Source: Thermoanaerobaculia bacterium
GTDB lineage: Bacteria > Acidobacteriota > Thermoanaerobaculia > Multivoradales > JAHZIX01
Reading direction: 5' to 3'
Length of the DNA: 33,418 nt
NCBI GenBank assembly: GCA_027069135.1
Contig: JALXFE010000492.1
Span: 65,542 to 98,959, forward strand
Shown here: in pieces, positions 1-6,748 of the stretch
Numbering within the stretch: the first letter of the stretch is position 1
Layout: each line of letters starts with the position of its first letter
Program-made: the position numbers and the translations under genes
The notes under the pieces: generated by a model
Told to the model about the DNA's origin: nothing
Seen by the model: only the letters and a program-made list of their open reading frames with translations
Database searches by the model: none

Positions 1-73
1 CGCCCATAGCCCCGCGTCCCAGAATTTCCAGGACTTTGTATCGGCCTAGTTGGGAAGGATAATCCGACGACAT
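1..73 (-). CDS. Ser/Thr protein kinase, N-terminal fragment (partial)
   Basis: Read on the minus strand from an ATG at 73-71, the first 24 codons give MSSDYPSQLGRYKVLEILGR followed by GAMG. A short leader, GRYKVLEILG and then GRGAMG is the typical start of a bacterial Hanks-type (PknB-like) kinase, with the glycine-rich ATP-binding loop at residues 19-24. The rest lies outside the window. A good sigma-70-like promoter sits 27 nt upstream of the ATG, supporting this start. No strong Shine-Dalgarno is visible. The gene is divergent from the EF-G-like gene. Domains beyond the first beta strands, and any membrane or TPR region, cannot be seen. Confidence 0.72.
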   Translation of the reverse strand, partial: MSSDYPSQLGRYKVLEILGRGAMG

Positions 74-99
74 TTTCAACTCATGCTCAAGGGCACTCA

Positions 100-128
100 A
101 GTGTAGATTCTCCCTTTCTCCGCGTCAA
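100..128 (-). promoter_or_regulatory. Sigma-70-type promoter for the divergent kinase gene
   Basis: On the minus strand TTGACG (128-123) is followed by a 17-nt spacer and TACACT (105-100). The -35 matches the consensus at 5 of 6 positions and the -10 at 4 of 6. The expected start near 93 gives a leader of about 20 nt before the ATG at 73. Confidence 0.55.
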
Positions 129-164
129 CGCAAGGGTCAAGATCGACGGACCGGGGGATGGCTG

Positions 165-173
165 TGGTATACA
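165..173 (+). promoter_or_regulatory. Candidate extended -10 promoter for the EF-G-like gene
   Basis: TG at 165-166, one base, then TATACA at 168-173 makes an extended -10 element. No convincing -35 is seen 17 nt upstream (GACGGA). The implied leader is about 37 nt. It is placed back to back with the kinase promoter in the 143-nt divergent gap. Confidence 0.4.
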
Positions 174-216
174 GTCCCAGCGCTTAAAATAACCGCGAAC
201 CAGGAGGCACTCTTCG

Positions 217-2307
217 ATGCTAGTCGACTCTTCCGACAAAATTCGCAACCTCGCCCTCGTAGGTCATAACGACACCGGAAAAACGACTCTTACCAGCGCC
301 TTGCTGTATTGCGGCGAGGTCCAGAATCGTCTGACGCGGGTCGAGGACGGCAACACCATTACGGATTTCGACCCGGAAGAGATCCACCGAGGTATTTCCA
401 TCGGCTTGGCTCCCTGCTTCGTGCCCTGGAAGAAGCATAAGATCAATCTGCTCGACTGCCCCGGCTACGGAATTTTCTTCGCGGAGACCCGCTCCGCCCT
501 GCGAGCCGCGGACGCCGCTCTTCTCGCCGTTGATGCCGTCTCCGGTGTCGAGGTCACGACGGAGCGCAGCTGGGGGGTCGCAAAGCGCGAAGAAGTACCG
601 GTCATCTTTCACCTGACCCGCATGGACCGAGAGCGAGCCAGCCTCGATCAGACTCTCGAGGGTCTCACCGAGCTCGTGGCCCGCGGCGTCCTGCCGATCC
701 AACTTCCCATCGGTAAGGAGCACGATTTCGAAGGCGTCGTCGACATCGTGACCCAAAAGGCCTACCTCTTCGATCGAGACGGAAACGGCCGCGGGAAGGA
801 GACCGACATCCCGGCGGACATGACGGAAGCCGTGGAAAAGGCTCGCACCGAGCTCATCGAAGCCGTCGCCGAGGCGGACGATCTGCTTCTCGAAAAATTC
901 TTCGACGAGGGGGAGCTGACCCAGAAAGAGCTCGAAAAAGGCCTGACCTTCGCGGTCCTGAAGCGGCGCATTTTCCCCGTCACCATGAGCGCCGCCGGTC
1001 ATGGCATCGGCTGTTCGAGCCTCCTCGACGCCCTCATCGCCGTGGCCCCGGATCCCCTCGCCCGCGGGACTTTCCCGGCCCTCAACGTCGGCGGTGACGA
1101 GATCAAAGTCAAGACGGAAGAGGGCGAGCCCTTCAGCGCTCTGGTCTTCAAGACCCTCTCCGATCCGTTCACCGGCAAGATGTCGATTTTCCGCATCGTC
1201 AGCGGTAGCGCCCGCGCCGATACCCAGGCCTGGAACACTCAACACGAAATTCCGGAGAAGATGGCCAATCTGGCCGCCATTCAGGGCAAGCAGACGACCT
1301 CCGTCAGCAAAATGGTCACCGGGGACATCGGATGTGTCGCCAAGCTCAAGGACACCCACACCGGAGACACCCTCTGTGCCAAGGAACGGCCCGTAGCCCT
1401 GACCTGGTTGGTGGAACGGGAGCCGGCCATGTCCTTCGCCATCGAGCCCAAGTCCAAAGGCGATGAAGAAAAGATCGGTGAAGCCCTCCAACGCTTGATG
1501 GAGGAAGACACCCGGCTGCGCTCCGGCCGCGACCCGGAGACCCACGAGTATCTGCTCTCCGGCACCGGTCAATTGCATATCGAGATCGCCGTGGCACGCC
1601 TCAAGAGCCGCTTCAACGTGGAAGTCATCCTCCACCCACCCAAGGTCCCCTATCGGGAGACCATCCGCAAGGCCGCCAACGGCCACGGCCGACACAAGAA
1701 ACAGACCGGTGGACGGGGACAATTTGCCGACTGCAGGATCAAGATCGAGCCGTTGCGCCGGGGCGAGGAGTTCGAGTTCAAGGACGAGATCTTCGGCGGC
1801 GCCATCCCCCAGGGCTATCGGCCGGCCGTCGAGAAAGGCATCCAGGAAGCTCGTATGCGGGGGTATCTCGCTGGCTATCCCATGGTGGATTTCTGCGTCC
1901 GCCTCTTGGACGGCCAATACCACGACGTCGACTCCTCAGAAATGGCGTTCAAGATCGCCGGCTCCCTGGCCTACAAAGACGCCATGGAAAAAGCGAGGCC
2001 GGTGATCATGGAGCCGATGATGGAGGTCGAGGTGGTGACCACCGAGGAGTACATGGGCGACATTATGGGAGACCTCTCCCAGCGACGGGGACGACCCCAG
2101 GGAATGGAGGTCCAGGGGGCCAACCAGGTGATCAAGGCCGTCGTCCCCATGGCTGAGATGCTGGACTACGCCAAGGTGCTACGAGCCCTGACCCAAGGCC
2201 GTTCCCGCTTTCATATGGAGGTCTCCCACTACGAGGAGGTCCCGGGCAATATCCAGGAGAAGCTCATCAAGGAAGCGGAGGAGAAGAAAGCGGAGCATTC
2301 GGCGTAG
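217..2307 (+). CDS. fusA: Elongation factor G-like translational GTPase (EF-G paralogue)
   Basis: A 696-residue protein with the full EF-G layout. The G domain has P-loop GHNDTGKT (16-23), HRGISI switch I, and DCPGYG where EF-G normally has DTPGH. Domain IV carries HKKQTGGRGQFA and domain V ends the protein. The length is normal for EF-G. The ATG at 217 is set by AGGAGG at 202-207, 9 nt upstream. Departures from housekeeping EF-G are AHIDAGKT changed to GHNDTGKT, the G3 His missing, and the G4 motif NKMD reading TRMD (134-137). These fit the EF-G2/EF-G-like group, whose role is less clear than ribosome translocation by FusA. It stands alone and faces hisS. Whether it does translocation, ribosome recycling or a stress role cannot be told from the sequence. 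Confidence 0.9.
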   Translation: MLVDSSDKIRNLALVGHNDTGKTTLTSALLYCGEVQNRLTRVEDGNTITDFDPEEIHRGISIGLAPCFVPWKKHKINLLDCPGYGIFFAETRSALRAADAALLAVDAVSGVEVTTERSWGVAKREEVPVIFHLTRMDRERASLDQTLEGLTELVARGVLPIQLPIGKEHDFEGVVDIVTQKAYLFDRDGNGRGKETDIPADMTEAVEKARTELIEAVAEADDLLLEKFFDEGELTQKELEKGLTFAVLKRRIFPVTMSAAGHGIGCSSLLDALIAVAPDPLARGTFPALNVGGDEIKVKTEEGEPFSALVFKTLSDPFTGKMSIFRIVSGSARADTQAWNTQHEIPEKMANLAAIQGKQTTSVSKMVTGDIGCVAKLKDTHTGDTLCAKERPVALTWLVEREPAMSFAIEPKSKGDEEKIGEALQRLMEEDTRLRSGRDPETHEYLLSGTGQLHIEIAVARLKSRFNVEVILHPPKVPYRETIRKAANGHGRHKKQTGGRGQFADCRIKIEPLRRGEEFEFKDEIFGGAIPQGYRPAVEKGIQEARMRGYLAGYPMVDFCVRLLDGQYHDVDSSEMAFKIAGSLAYKDAMEKARPVIMEPMMEVEVVTTEEYMGDIMGDLSQRRGRPQGMEVQGANQVIKAVVPMAEMLDYAKVLRALTQGRSRFHMEVSHYEEVPGNIQEKLIKEAEEKKAEHSA

Positions 2308-2312
2308 GAGCA

Positions 2313-2357
2313 CCGGGGCTTAAGCCCCGGGCTGGTTTCGAGCCCGGCTAAAGCCGG
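2313..2357. repeat. Clover-leaf palindromic intergenic repeat, copy A
   Basis: In the 78-nt gap between convergent genes lies a perfect 18-nt palindrome CCGGGGCTTAAGCCCCGG (2313-2330). It overlaps CCGGGCT/AGCCCGG (2327-2333 with 2341-2347), and then comes CCGGCT/AGCCGG (2344-2349 with 2352-2357). Three overlapping hairpins make this a REP-like element. It may also end transcription from both sides, although there is no T-tract. A close copy lies at 28145-28199. Confidence 0.75.
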
Positions 2358-2385
2358 CCGGGGCGTTCTCCGCCCGCCTGGGCAT

Positions 2386-3825
2386 TCATGCCTCGTTCGC
2401 TCGGACGTTCGCCAGAATCCGCCGCACCTCGGCCACCAGGTCGTGCCGGCGGATTTCTTGTTGGCCGGGACGTTCTTCGATCCACTCCTCGCGGGATTCC
2501 ATCTGGGAGGAGCGGGCACGGCCCGCGTCCAGGTCCTTGACGGTGACGATGCCTTGTTCCTTCTCGTTGGAGCCGTAGAGCAAGGCCAGAGGCACCCCGG
2601 TGCGGTCGGCGTATTTGAGCTGCTTACCGACGTTCTTCGCCGTACCGATATAAAGCTCCGTGGGGATCCCGGCTCGGCGCAACTCGAAGGTCATGGCCAA
2701 CACGTCGTCTTCGAGGCTCGGGTCCATATTCAGGACCAAGACCTCGGTGGCGGTGGTCCGCCCGCCTATTTTTCCGAGGTGGGTCAGGGCCGCCAACAGC
2801 CGATCGACACCGATCGAGGCCCCGGTAGCCGGCACCCGTTCCCCCAGAAACCGCATCACGAGGCCATCGTAGCGACCCCCGCCGAAGACCGAGCCGAATT
2901 GTGGTGCCTGCTCTAGGTTGGCTTCGAACACCGGGCCGGTGTAATAGGCCAATCCCCGGGCGATGGAAAGATCCAGCGTGACCTTGTCGTCGCCGTAGCC
3001 CAAGGCGTAGAGGTGGCGGGAGATCTTCTCCACGCCGCGAATCGCTTCTTCCGCCCCTTCGATCCCGGCAAAGAGATCCCGCAGCTGATCCACCACCTCG
3101 GAACGCTGTTCCGAGCGGACATCCAGGAACTTTCCGATACGGGCTACTTGGCTGTGCTCCAGACCCAAGCCTCGGATCACGTCCCCGGATTTATCCTGGT
3201 AACCGGTCGTGAGCTCCTTGCTGACCTTCTCGAAGCCCACCTTGTCCAACTTGTCGAGGACTCGAAAGATATCCACGCTGCGTTGCGCCGGAATCCCAGC
3301 GAAGACCAGGACCGCGTCGAGAATCTGCCGGCTCGAATAGCGGACCCGATACCCCCCCACGTCCAGGGCGTCGAGCGTGTCGCACATGCCCGCGATGATC
3401 TCCGTGTCGGCAATCTCAGAGACCGTGCCCACGGAATCCAGGTCGAATTGGGTGAACTCCCGGTAGCGCCCCTTGTCCGGTTTGTCGGCGCGCCACACGG
3501 GTGCCACCTGGTAACGACGAAACGGACGCGGCAATGCTCGATGTTGGGCCATGACCCGCGCCAAGGGCACGGTGAGGTCGAAGCGCAGGCCCAGAGCCTC
3601 TTCCTCGGGGTTCGAGACCGTGAAGATCGAGTGCTGAGCTTCCTCACCGGCAGCGGAACCGGTCAGCACTTCCAGGTACTCGATGGCGGGGGTGCTGATG
3701 GGGGAAAAGCCGTAGGTCTCATACACTCGGCGGATGGTATCGACCATGGATTGGCGCGCCATCATTTCTTCCGGCAACAGATCGCGCAATCCTCTTGAAA
3801 CTCGCGGTTTGACGCGTTGAGACAT
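2386..3825 (-). CDS. hisS: Histidyl-tRNA synthetase (class II)
   Basis: A 479-residue protein that charges tRNA-His with histidine in the cytoplasm. Visible parts are RGLRDLLPEE near the N-terminus (motif 1 region), RFDLTVPLAR (81-90), the motif 2 region with GRYREFTQFDLD (119-130), RGLAYYTG (Arg290, the catalytic HisA motif), GGGRYDGL, and motif 3 GASIGVDRLL. A C-terminal anticodon-binding domain follows. The start is the ATG at 3825: GGAG lies 7 nt upstream and the family alignment begins there; the reading frame stays open further upstream but that part has no family character. The RFDLTVPLAR and REF-Q-DLD wording is like archaeal/eukaryotic HisRS rather than E. coli HisRS (LRPEGTA). The D of RGLDYY is Ala293. 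HisZ is less likely because motif 2, motif 3, Arg290 and the anticodon domain are present. It lies 133 nt after the radical SAM gene on the same strand. Confidence 0.92.
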   Translation of the reverse strand: MSQRVKPRVSRGLRDLLPEEMMARQSMVDTIRRVYETYGFSPISTPAIEYLEVLTGSAAGEEAQHSIFTVSNPEEEALGLRFDLTVPLARVMAQHRALPRPFRRYQVAPVWRADKPDKGRYREFTQFDLDSVGTVSEIADTEIIAGMCDTLDALDVGGYRVRYSSRQILDAVLVFAGIPAQRSVDIFRVLDKLDKVGFEKVSKELTTGYQDKSGDVIRGLGLEHSQVARIGKFLDVRSEQRSEVVDQLRDLFAGIEGAEEAIRGVEKISRHLYALGYGDDKVTLDLSIARGLAYYTGPVFEANLEQAPQFGSVFGGGRYDGLVMRFLGERVPATGASIGVDRLLAALTHLGKIGGRTTATEVLVLNMDPSLEDDVLAMTFELRRAGIPTELYIGTAKNVGKQLKYADRTGVPLALLYGSNEKEQGIVTVKDLDAGRARSSQMESREEWIEERPGQQEIRRHDLVAEVRRILANVRANEA

Positions 3826-3903
3826 CGTGGATCTCCAGATGGGGTTCGGTAAGAGGGGCTCACCGGCGGACCGGCGGCGCTCCCCCAAGTACAGGGCGAG
3901 GCG

Positions 3904-3932
3904 AATATACCCTCCCGCTGGGCTCCTGGCTA
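3904..3932 (-). promoter_or_regulatory. Candidate promoter for hisS
   Basis: On the minus strand TATATT (3909-3904) has a 17-nt spacer to TAGCCA (3932-3927), a weak -35 with 4 of 6 matches. It lies about 80 nt upstream of the hisS ATG. It would let hisS be transcribed independently of the radical SAM gene. Confidence 0.35.
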
Positions 3933-3958
3933 GCAGCCTGCAGAGGGGCCGGGTCCGC

Positions 3959-5407
3959 TCAGGAAGCCGCCGCCCGGGCCAGGCGGTCGGCGCTCTCGTG
4001 GTGAGCCCGTAGGAAGGTCTCCGGTCGACCCAACACCGACCCCATGCGCATACCCTTACGCAAGGCGCTGAAGGTGACTTTGCGCAACGCCAGGGCCGCG
4101 AGGAGGTCGAGATGGGTGCGCATCCGACCGTGGACTCGATACCGAACATCCACCGCATGCCTCCAAAGACCCGCATACTCCGCATAGAAATCATCGAGAG
4201 GCAGCTTGGTTGGCAGAACCGAATGGGCGATGTCGAAGAGCTCCCAATCTTCGGTGGTCACCTGGTCCTCCACCTCGTCCCAGAGGTCGGTACCCGGTAG
4301 CGGGGTCAATACCGAGAAACCACTATTGTAGGCACCGGTGCGGTCGATCCACCGCTTGAGCTTGGCAAAATCCCCTCGATCCCAGGAGGGATCTACAATG
4401 AAATTGGGCGTATATCCGACATCCAAATCCTGCAGGATCTCGATGGCGCGATCGTTATTGGCCGCCGTATTGCCCTTGTTGACCGAAGCCAGACCGGCGT
4501 CGTCGATCTTCTCCAGGCCGAGGAAGATCGTCATCGAGCCGCAATCCCTCCACATTTCGATGAGCTCGGGAAACTTGCAGATGATGTCCGTGCGGGTCTG
4601 GATGGTGTAATGCTTGCGGATCCCGGAGGCCTGAACCGCCTTGGCCAGCTCCCGACCGCGCCGTACGTTCATCCAGAAGATGTCGTCGGTGATGAAGATA
4701 TTCGGCGCTTCGATCTGAGCGAGCTCCTCTACCACCCGCGGCGGAGACTTCTCCCGAAAACTGCTTTCATGGAATTTCCATACCGAGCAGAAATTGCATT
4801 TGAACGGGCAGCCCCGAGCGGTTTCCATGAGCGCCAAAGGACGGCGAAAGTTGATGTAGTACTCGGAGGCGTAATCCCGGATCAGGTGGCGGGCGGGGAG
4901 CGGAAGCTCGTCCAAGGAGCGACGATCCGGCGCCGGACCGGCGGATCTGCGCCCATCCGGCGTGTTGATCTCGAGGCCCGGCACTGTGGCAAGGTCCCGC
5001 CCTTCCTCGTAGGCGGCCACCAGAGCCGGCAAGATGCGCTCGCCATCCCCCACCGCCACGACGTCAAATCCGTTGCGGCAGAACCACCCGGGATCCCGGG
5101 AGGCATCGTGGCCACCGAGCACCACCAACGCCTCGGGCATCTGACGACGGACATGCTTTGCCAAGGCCAAGGCCCGGAACCGCTCGGTGGTGAAATTGCA
5201 CTGAATTCCGACGATCTGAGGAGCGAAGGCCAGGGCCTTGGCCAATCCCTCCTCCAGGCCGTCGATTCTCAGATCGACAATCTGGCAGGTATGTCCTTCC
5301 TCCTCGATCGCCCCGGCCACACACTCCAAGCCGAGGGGTTCGACGAAGGTGATCATCTCCAAGCCGATGATGCCGCCGATAGGTGCCTTCAAGAGGCTAA
5401 CTTTCAT
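3959..5407 (-). CDS. B12-binding radical SAM protein, HpnR (hopanoid C-3 methylase)-like
   Basis: A 482-residue protein. The N-terminal ~140 residues look like a cobalamin-binding Rossmann domain (EPLGLECVAGAIEEEGHTC, then VVLGGHDAS and VVAVGDGE) without the classic DxHxxG motif. The radical SAM domain has CPFKCNFC with Cys200, Cys204 and Cys207 (CX3CX2C) to hold the 4Fe-4S cluster. The wording CNFCSVWKF, FITDDIFW, GLEKIDDAGLASVNKGN and NFIVDPSWDRGDF resembles hopanoid C-3 methylases of the HpnR type, which methylate hopanoids at the inner membrane. No hopanoid gene is nearby, so the substrate is unproven. The start ATG at 5407 has AGGAGG (5419-5414) 6 nt upstream. Another lipid or natural-product methylase of the same family remains possible. 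Confidence 0.82.
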   Translation of the reverse strand: MKVSLLKAPIGGIIGLEMITFVEPLGLECVAGAIEEEGHTCQIVDLRIDGLEEGLAKALAFAPQIVGIQCNFTTERFRALALAKHVRRQMPEALVVLGGHDASRDPGWFCRNGFDVVAVGDGERILPALVAAYEEGRDLATVPGLEINTPDGRRSAGPAPDRRSLDELPLPARHLIRDYASEYYINFRRPLALMETARGCPFKCNFCSVWKFHESSFREKSPPRVVEELAQIEAPNIFITDDIFWMNVRRGRELAKAVQASGIRKHYTIQTRTDIICKFPELIEMWRDCGSMTIFLGLEKIDDAGLASVNKGNTAANNDRAIEILQDLDVGYTPNFIVDPSWDRGDFAKLKRWIDRTGAYNSGFSVLTPLPGTDLWDEVEDQVTTEDWELFDIAHSVLPTKLPLDDFYAEYAGLWRHAVDVRYRVHGRMRTHLDLLAALALRKVTFSALRKGMRMGSVLGRPETFLRAHHESADRLARAAAS

Positions 5408-5419
5408 GGCACTCCTCCT

Positions 5420-5432
5420 GGGAGAATCTCCC
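5420..5432 (-). other. Palindrome next to the radical SAM ribosome-binding site
   Basis: GGGAGA-A-TCTCCC (plus strand) is a 6-bp inverted repeat that ends directly upstream of the AGGAGG Shine-Dalgarno (5419-5414) on the minus-strand transcript. It could form a small hairpin or bind a protein. Its short length makes chance possible. Confidence 0.3.
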
Positions 5433-5475
5433 GCCTCTCGAAATCCACTCCGCCAGTCGGAAGCTCCGTTCGCCA

Positions 5476-5512
5476 CGTTGTCCGCTAAGAAACGCGTTGT
5501 CCGTAAGGAAAC
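5476..5512. repeat. Two tandem 18-nt repeats between divergent genes
   Basis: CGTTGTCCGCTAAGAAAC (5476-5493) and CGTTGTCCGTAAGGAAAC (5495-5512) match at 16 of 18 positions with a 19-nt period. They lie in the 246-nt gap between the radical SAM gene and the membrane-protein gene, 69-105 nt upstream of the former. A pair of direct repeats here could be a regulator-binding site. No regulator gene adjoins them. Confidence 0.4.
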
Positions 5513-5653
5513 TAGCTGCATCATACACCCCAGCCTCCGGAGGGCCGAAGATGGCGACGGCGCCCCCCGGAGAGGTAGTGGGAGAGGTGGAGTTTCTTTC
5601 CTTGAGGCCGTAGAATCTCGGCCGACTGCCCGGTCCACCGAAAGGAGACAACG

Positions 5654-6643
5654 ATGGTTGTCAAGCAGCGTACGTTTCCCCTCGAGTTTGCGATGCTGGC
5701 GACGGCGATCTACCTCTGTGGTATCTACGTCGCACGCCTCGTCCCCGGGGCCGATGCACCACGGCTTCTCGCCTTCGGCATCACCGCAGACCTGGCGATC
5801 TTGGTGCCCCTTCTCTACTACTGGCTTGCGGTGCGCCGTCGAGGCTGGCCGGCCTTCTCGGTCGTTCCGATCTTTGTGCTCAGCCTTTTTGGCGCCTCCC
5901 GCATCGTGCCGGCGGAGCACCATCAACTTCTCGAGGGCCTGAAGCACAGCCTGGTAGTCTTGGAGCTGGGGATCTTCGGCTTCGTCGCGTGGACCTTGCG
6001 CCGAGCCCTCGCCCAAGGCCGGAATCTGGGAGACCGGCTGGAGGGATTCCGGAGTGTTCTCACCACCCTGATGCCGCCCCGCCCCGCCGCGGCTGCCGCC
6101 TACGAGCTCGCCACGTTGACCTATGCCCTGGCCCCTCGGCAGCGAATCTCTGGCGAGCATGCCTTCACCTACCACGTCAAGGGGGCGACCGGCGCCATCA
6201 CCTTCGCCTTCCTACTCGCCGTTGTCGCGGAGTCCATTCCGGTCCACGTGCTGCTCAGCCGGTGGTCCGTCGTCGCCGCCGGGATCCATCTCCTCCTCTC
6301 CGTCTACGGAGCCCTCTGGCTGATCGGTGACAGCCGCGCCATGGCCCAGCGCCCTATCGAAGTCTCCGACGATGGCCTCACCCTACGCCTCGGCCTGCGT
6401 TGGACTTTGGAAGTGCCCTCCGAGGACATCGCCGAGCTGTCGTCATTTCGTGGCTCCGCCAAAAGATCGAAGACCACCCTCGACCTCGTCCCCATGGGGT
6501 CCATGTCCAGCCACCGGCTGCGGCTCCGAAGACCGCTGGCCGCTCAGGGTATCTACGGATTCACCAAGAAGGTGGAAGAGGTCGTCTTCTGCGTGGACGA
6601 AGTGGAACGCTTCGAAGCCGTGAGAAGCTTGAAATCGATCTAG
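5654..6643 (+). CDS. Six-helix membrane protein of unknown function
   Basis: A 329-residue protein I do not recognise. Hydrophobic segments lie at about 9-29, 38-60, 66-84, 97-117, 178-196 and 205-225, so six inner-membrane helices are likely. A polar stretch (118-177) separates helices 4 and 5. The last ~95 residues (235-329) are soluble and beta-rich (IEVSDDGLTLRLGLRWTLEV, then TTLDLVPMGS), a little like the PH-like tails of some bacterial membrane proteins. The ATG at 5654 is set by AAGGAGA, with GGAG at 5644-5647, 6 nt upstream. It is transcribed alone, divergent from the radical SAM gene and convergent with the glycosidase-like gene. No catalytic or transporter motif is visible. Confidence 0.8.
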   Translation: MVVKQRTFPLEFAMLATAIYLCGIYVARLVPGADAPRLLAFGITADLAILVPLLYYWLAVRRRGWPAFSVVPIFVLSLFGASRIVPAEHHQLLEGLKHSLVVLELGIFGFVAWTLRRALAQGRNLGDRLEGFRSVLTTLMPPRPAAAAAYELATLTYALAPRQRISGEHAFTYHVKGATGAITFAFLLAVVAESIPVHVLLSRWSVVAAGIHLLLSVYGALWLIGDSRAMAQRPIEVSDDGLTLRLGLRWTLEVPSEDIAELSSFRGSAKRSKTTLDLVPMGSMSSHRLRLRRPLAAQGIYGFTKKVEEVVFCVDEVERFEAVRSLKSI

Positions 6644-6713
6644 CGGACCCGAGGAGACAGCCCCGAGGAGACACCTCAGCCTCGAATCGGTCGGGTTGTT
6701 CGGTCTCTGAATC

Positions 6714-6742
6714 TCGGGAGCGGTGAGTCTCACCGCCCCCGA
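6714..6742. terminator. Bidirectional terminator-like hairpin
   Basis: A near-perfect stem lies in the 105-nt gap between convergent genes. The 8-bp core is GCGGTGAG-T-CTCACCGC (6720-6736), extended by TCGGG/CCCGA pairs with one A-C mismatch. TTT follows on the plus strand. It could stop transcription from both sides; the T-tract is short. Confidence 0.5.
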
Positions 6743-6748
6743 TTTCAT

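Noticed and set aside
220-1923. 567-codon open frame antisense to the EF-G-like gene
   Set aside because: It is a mirror of the codon bias of a certain gene in GC-rich DNA; its translation has no family character and no ribosome-binding site.
3826-4194. N-terminal extension of hisS by 123 codons
   Set aside because: The extension crosses the intergenic gap and the end of the radical SAM gene, lacks similarity, and the ATG at 3825 has a good GGAG site.
5408-6175. N-terminal extension of the radical SAM gene
   Set aside because: It runs antisense through the membrane-protein gene; the ATG at 5407 has AGGAGG and begins the cobalamin-domain pattern.
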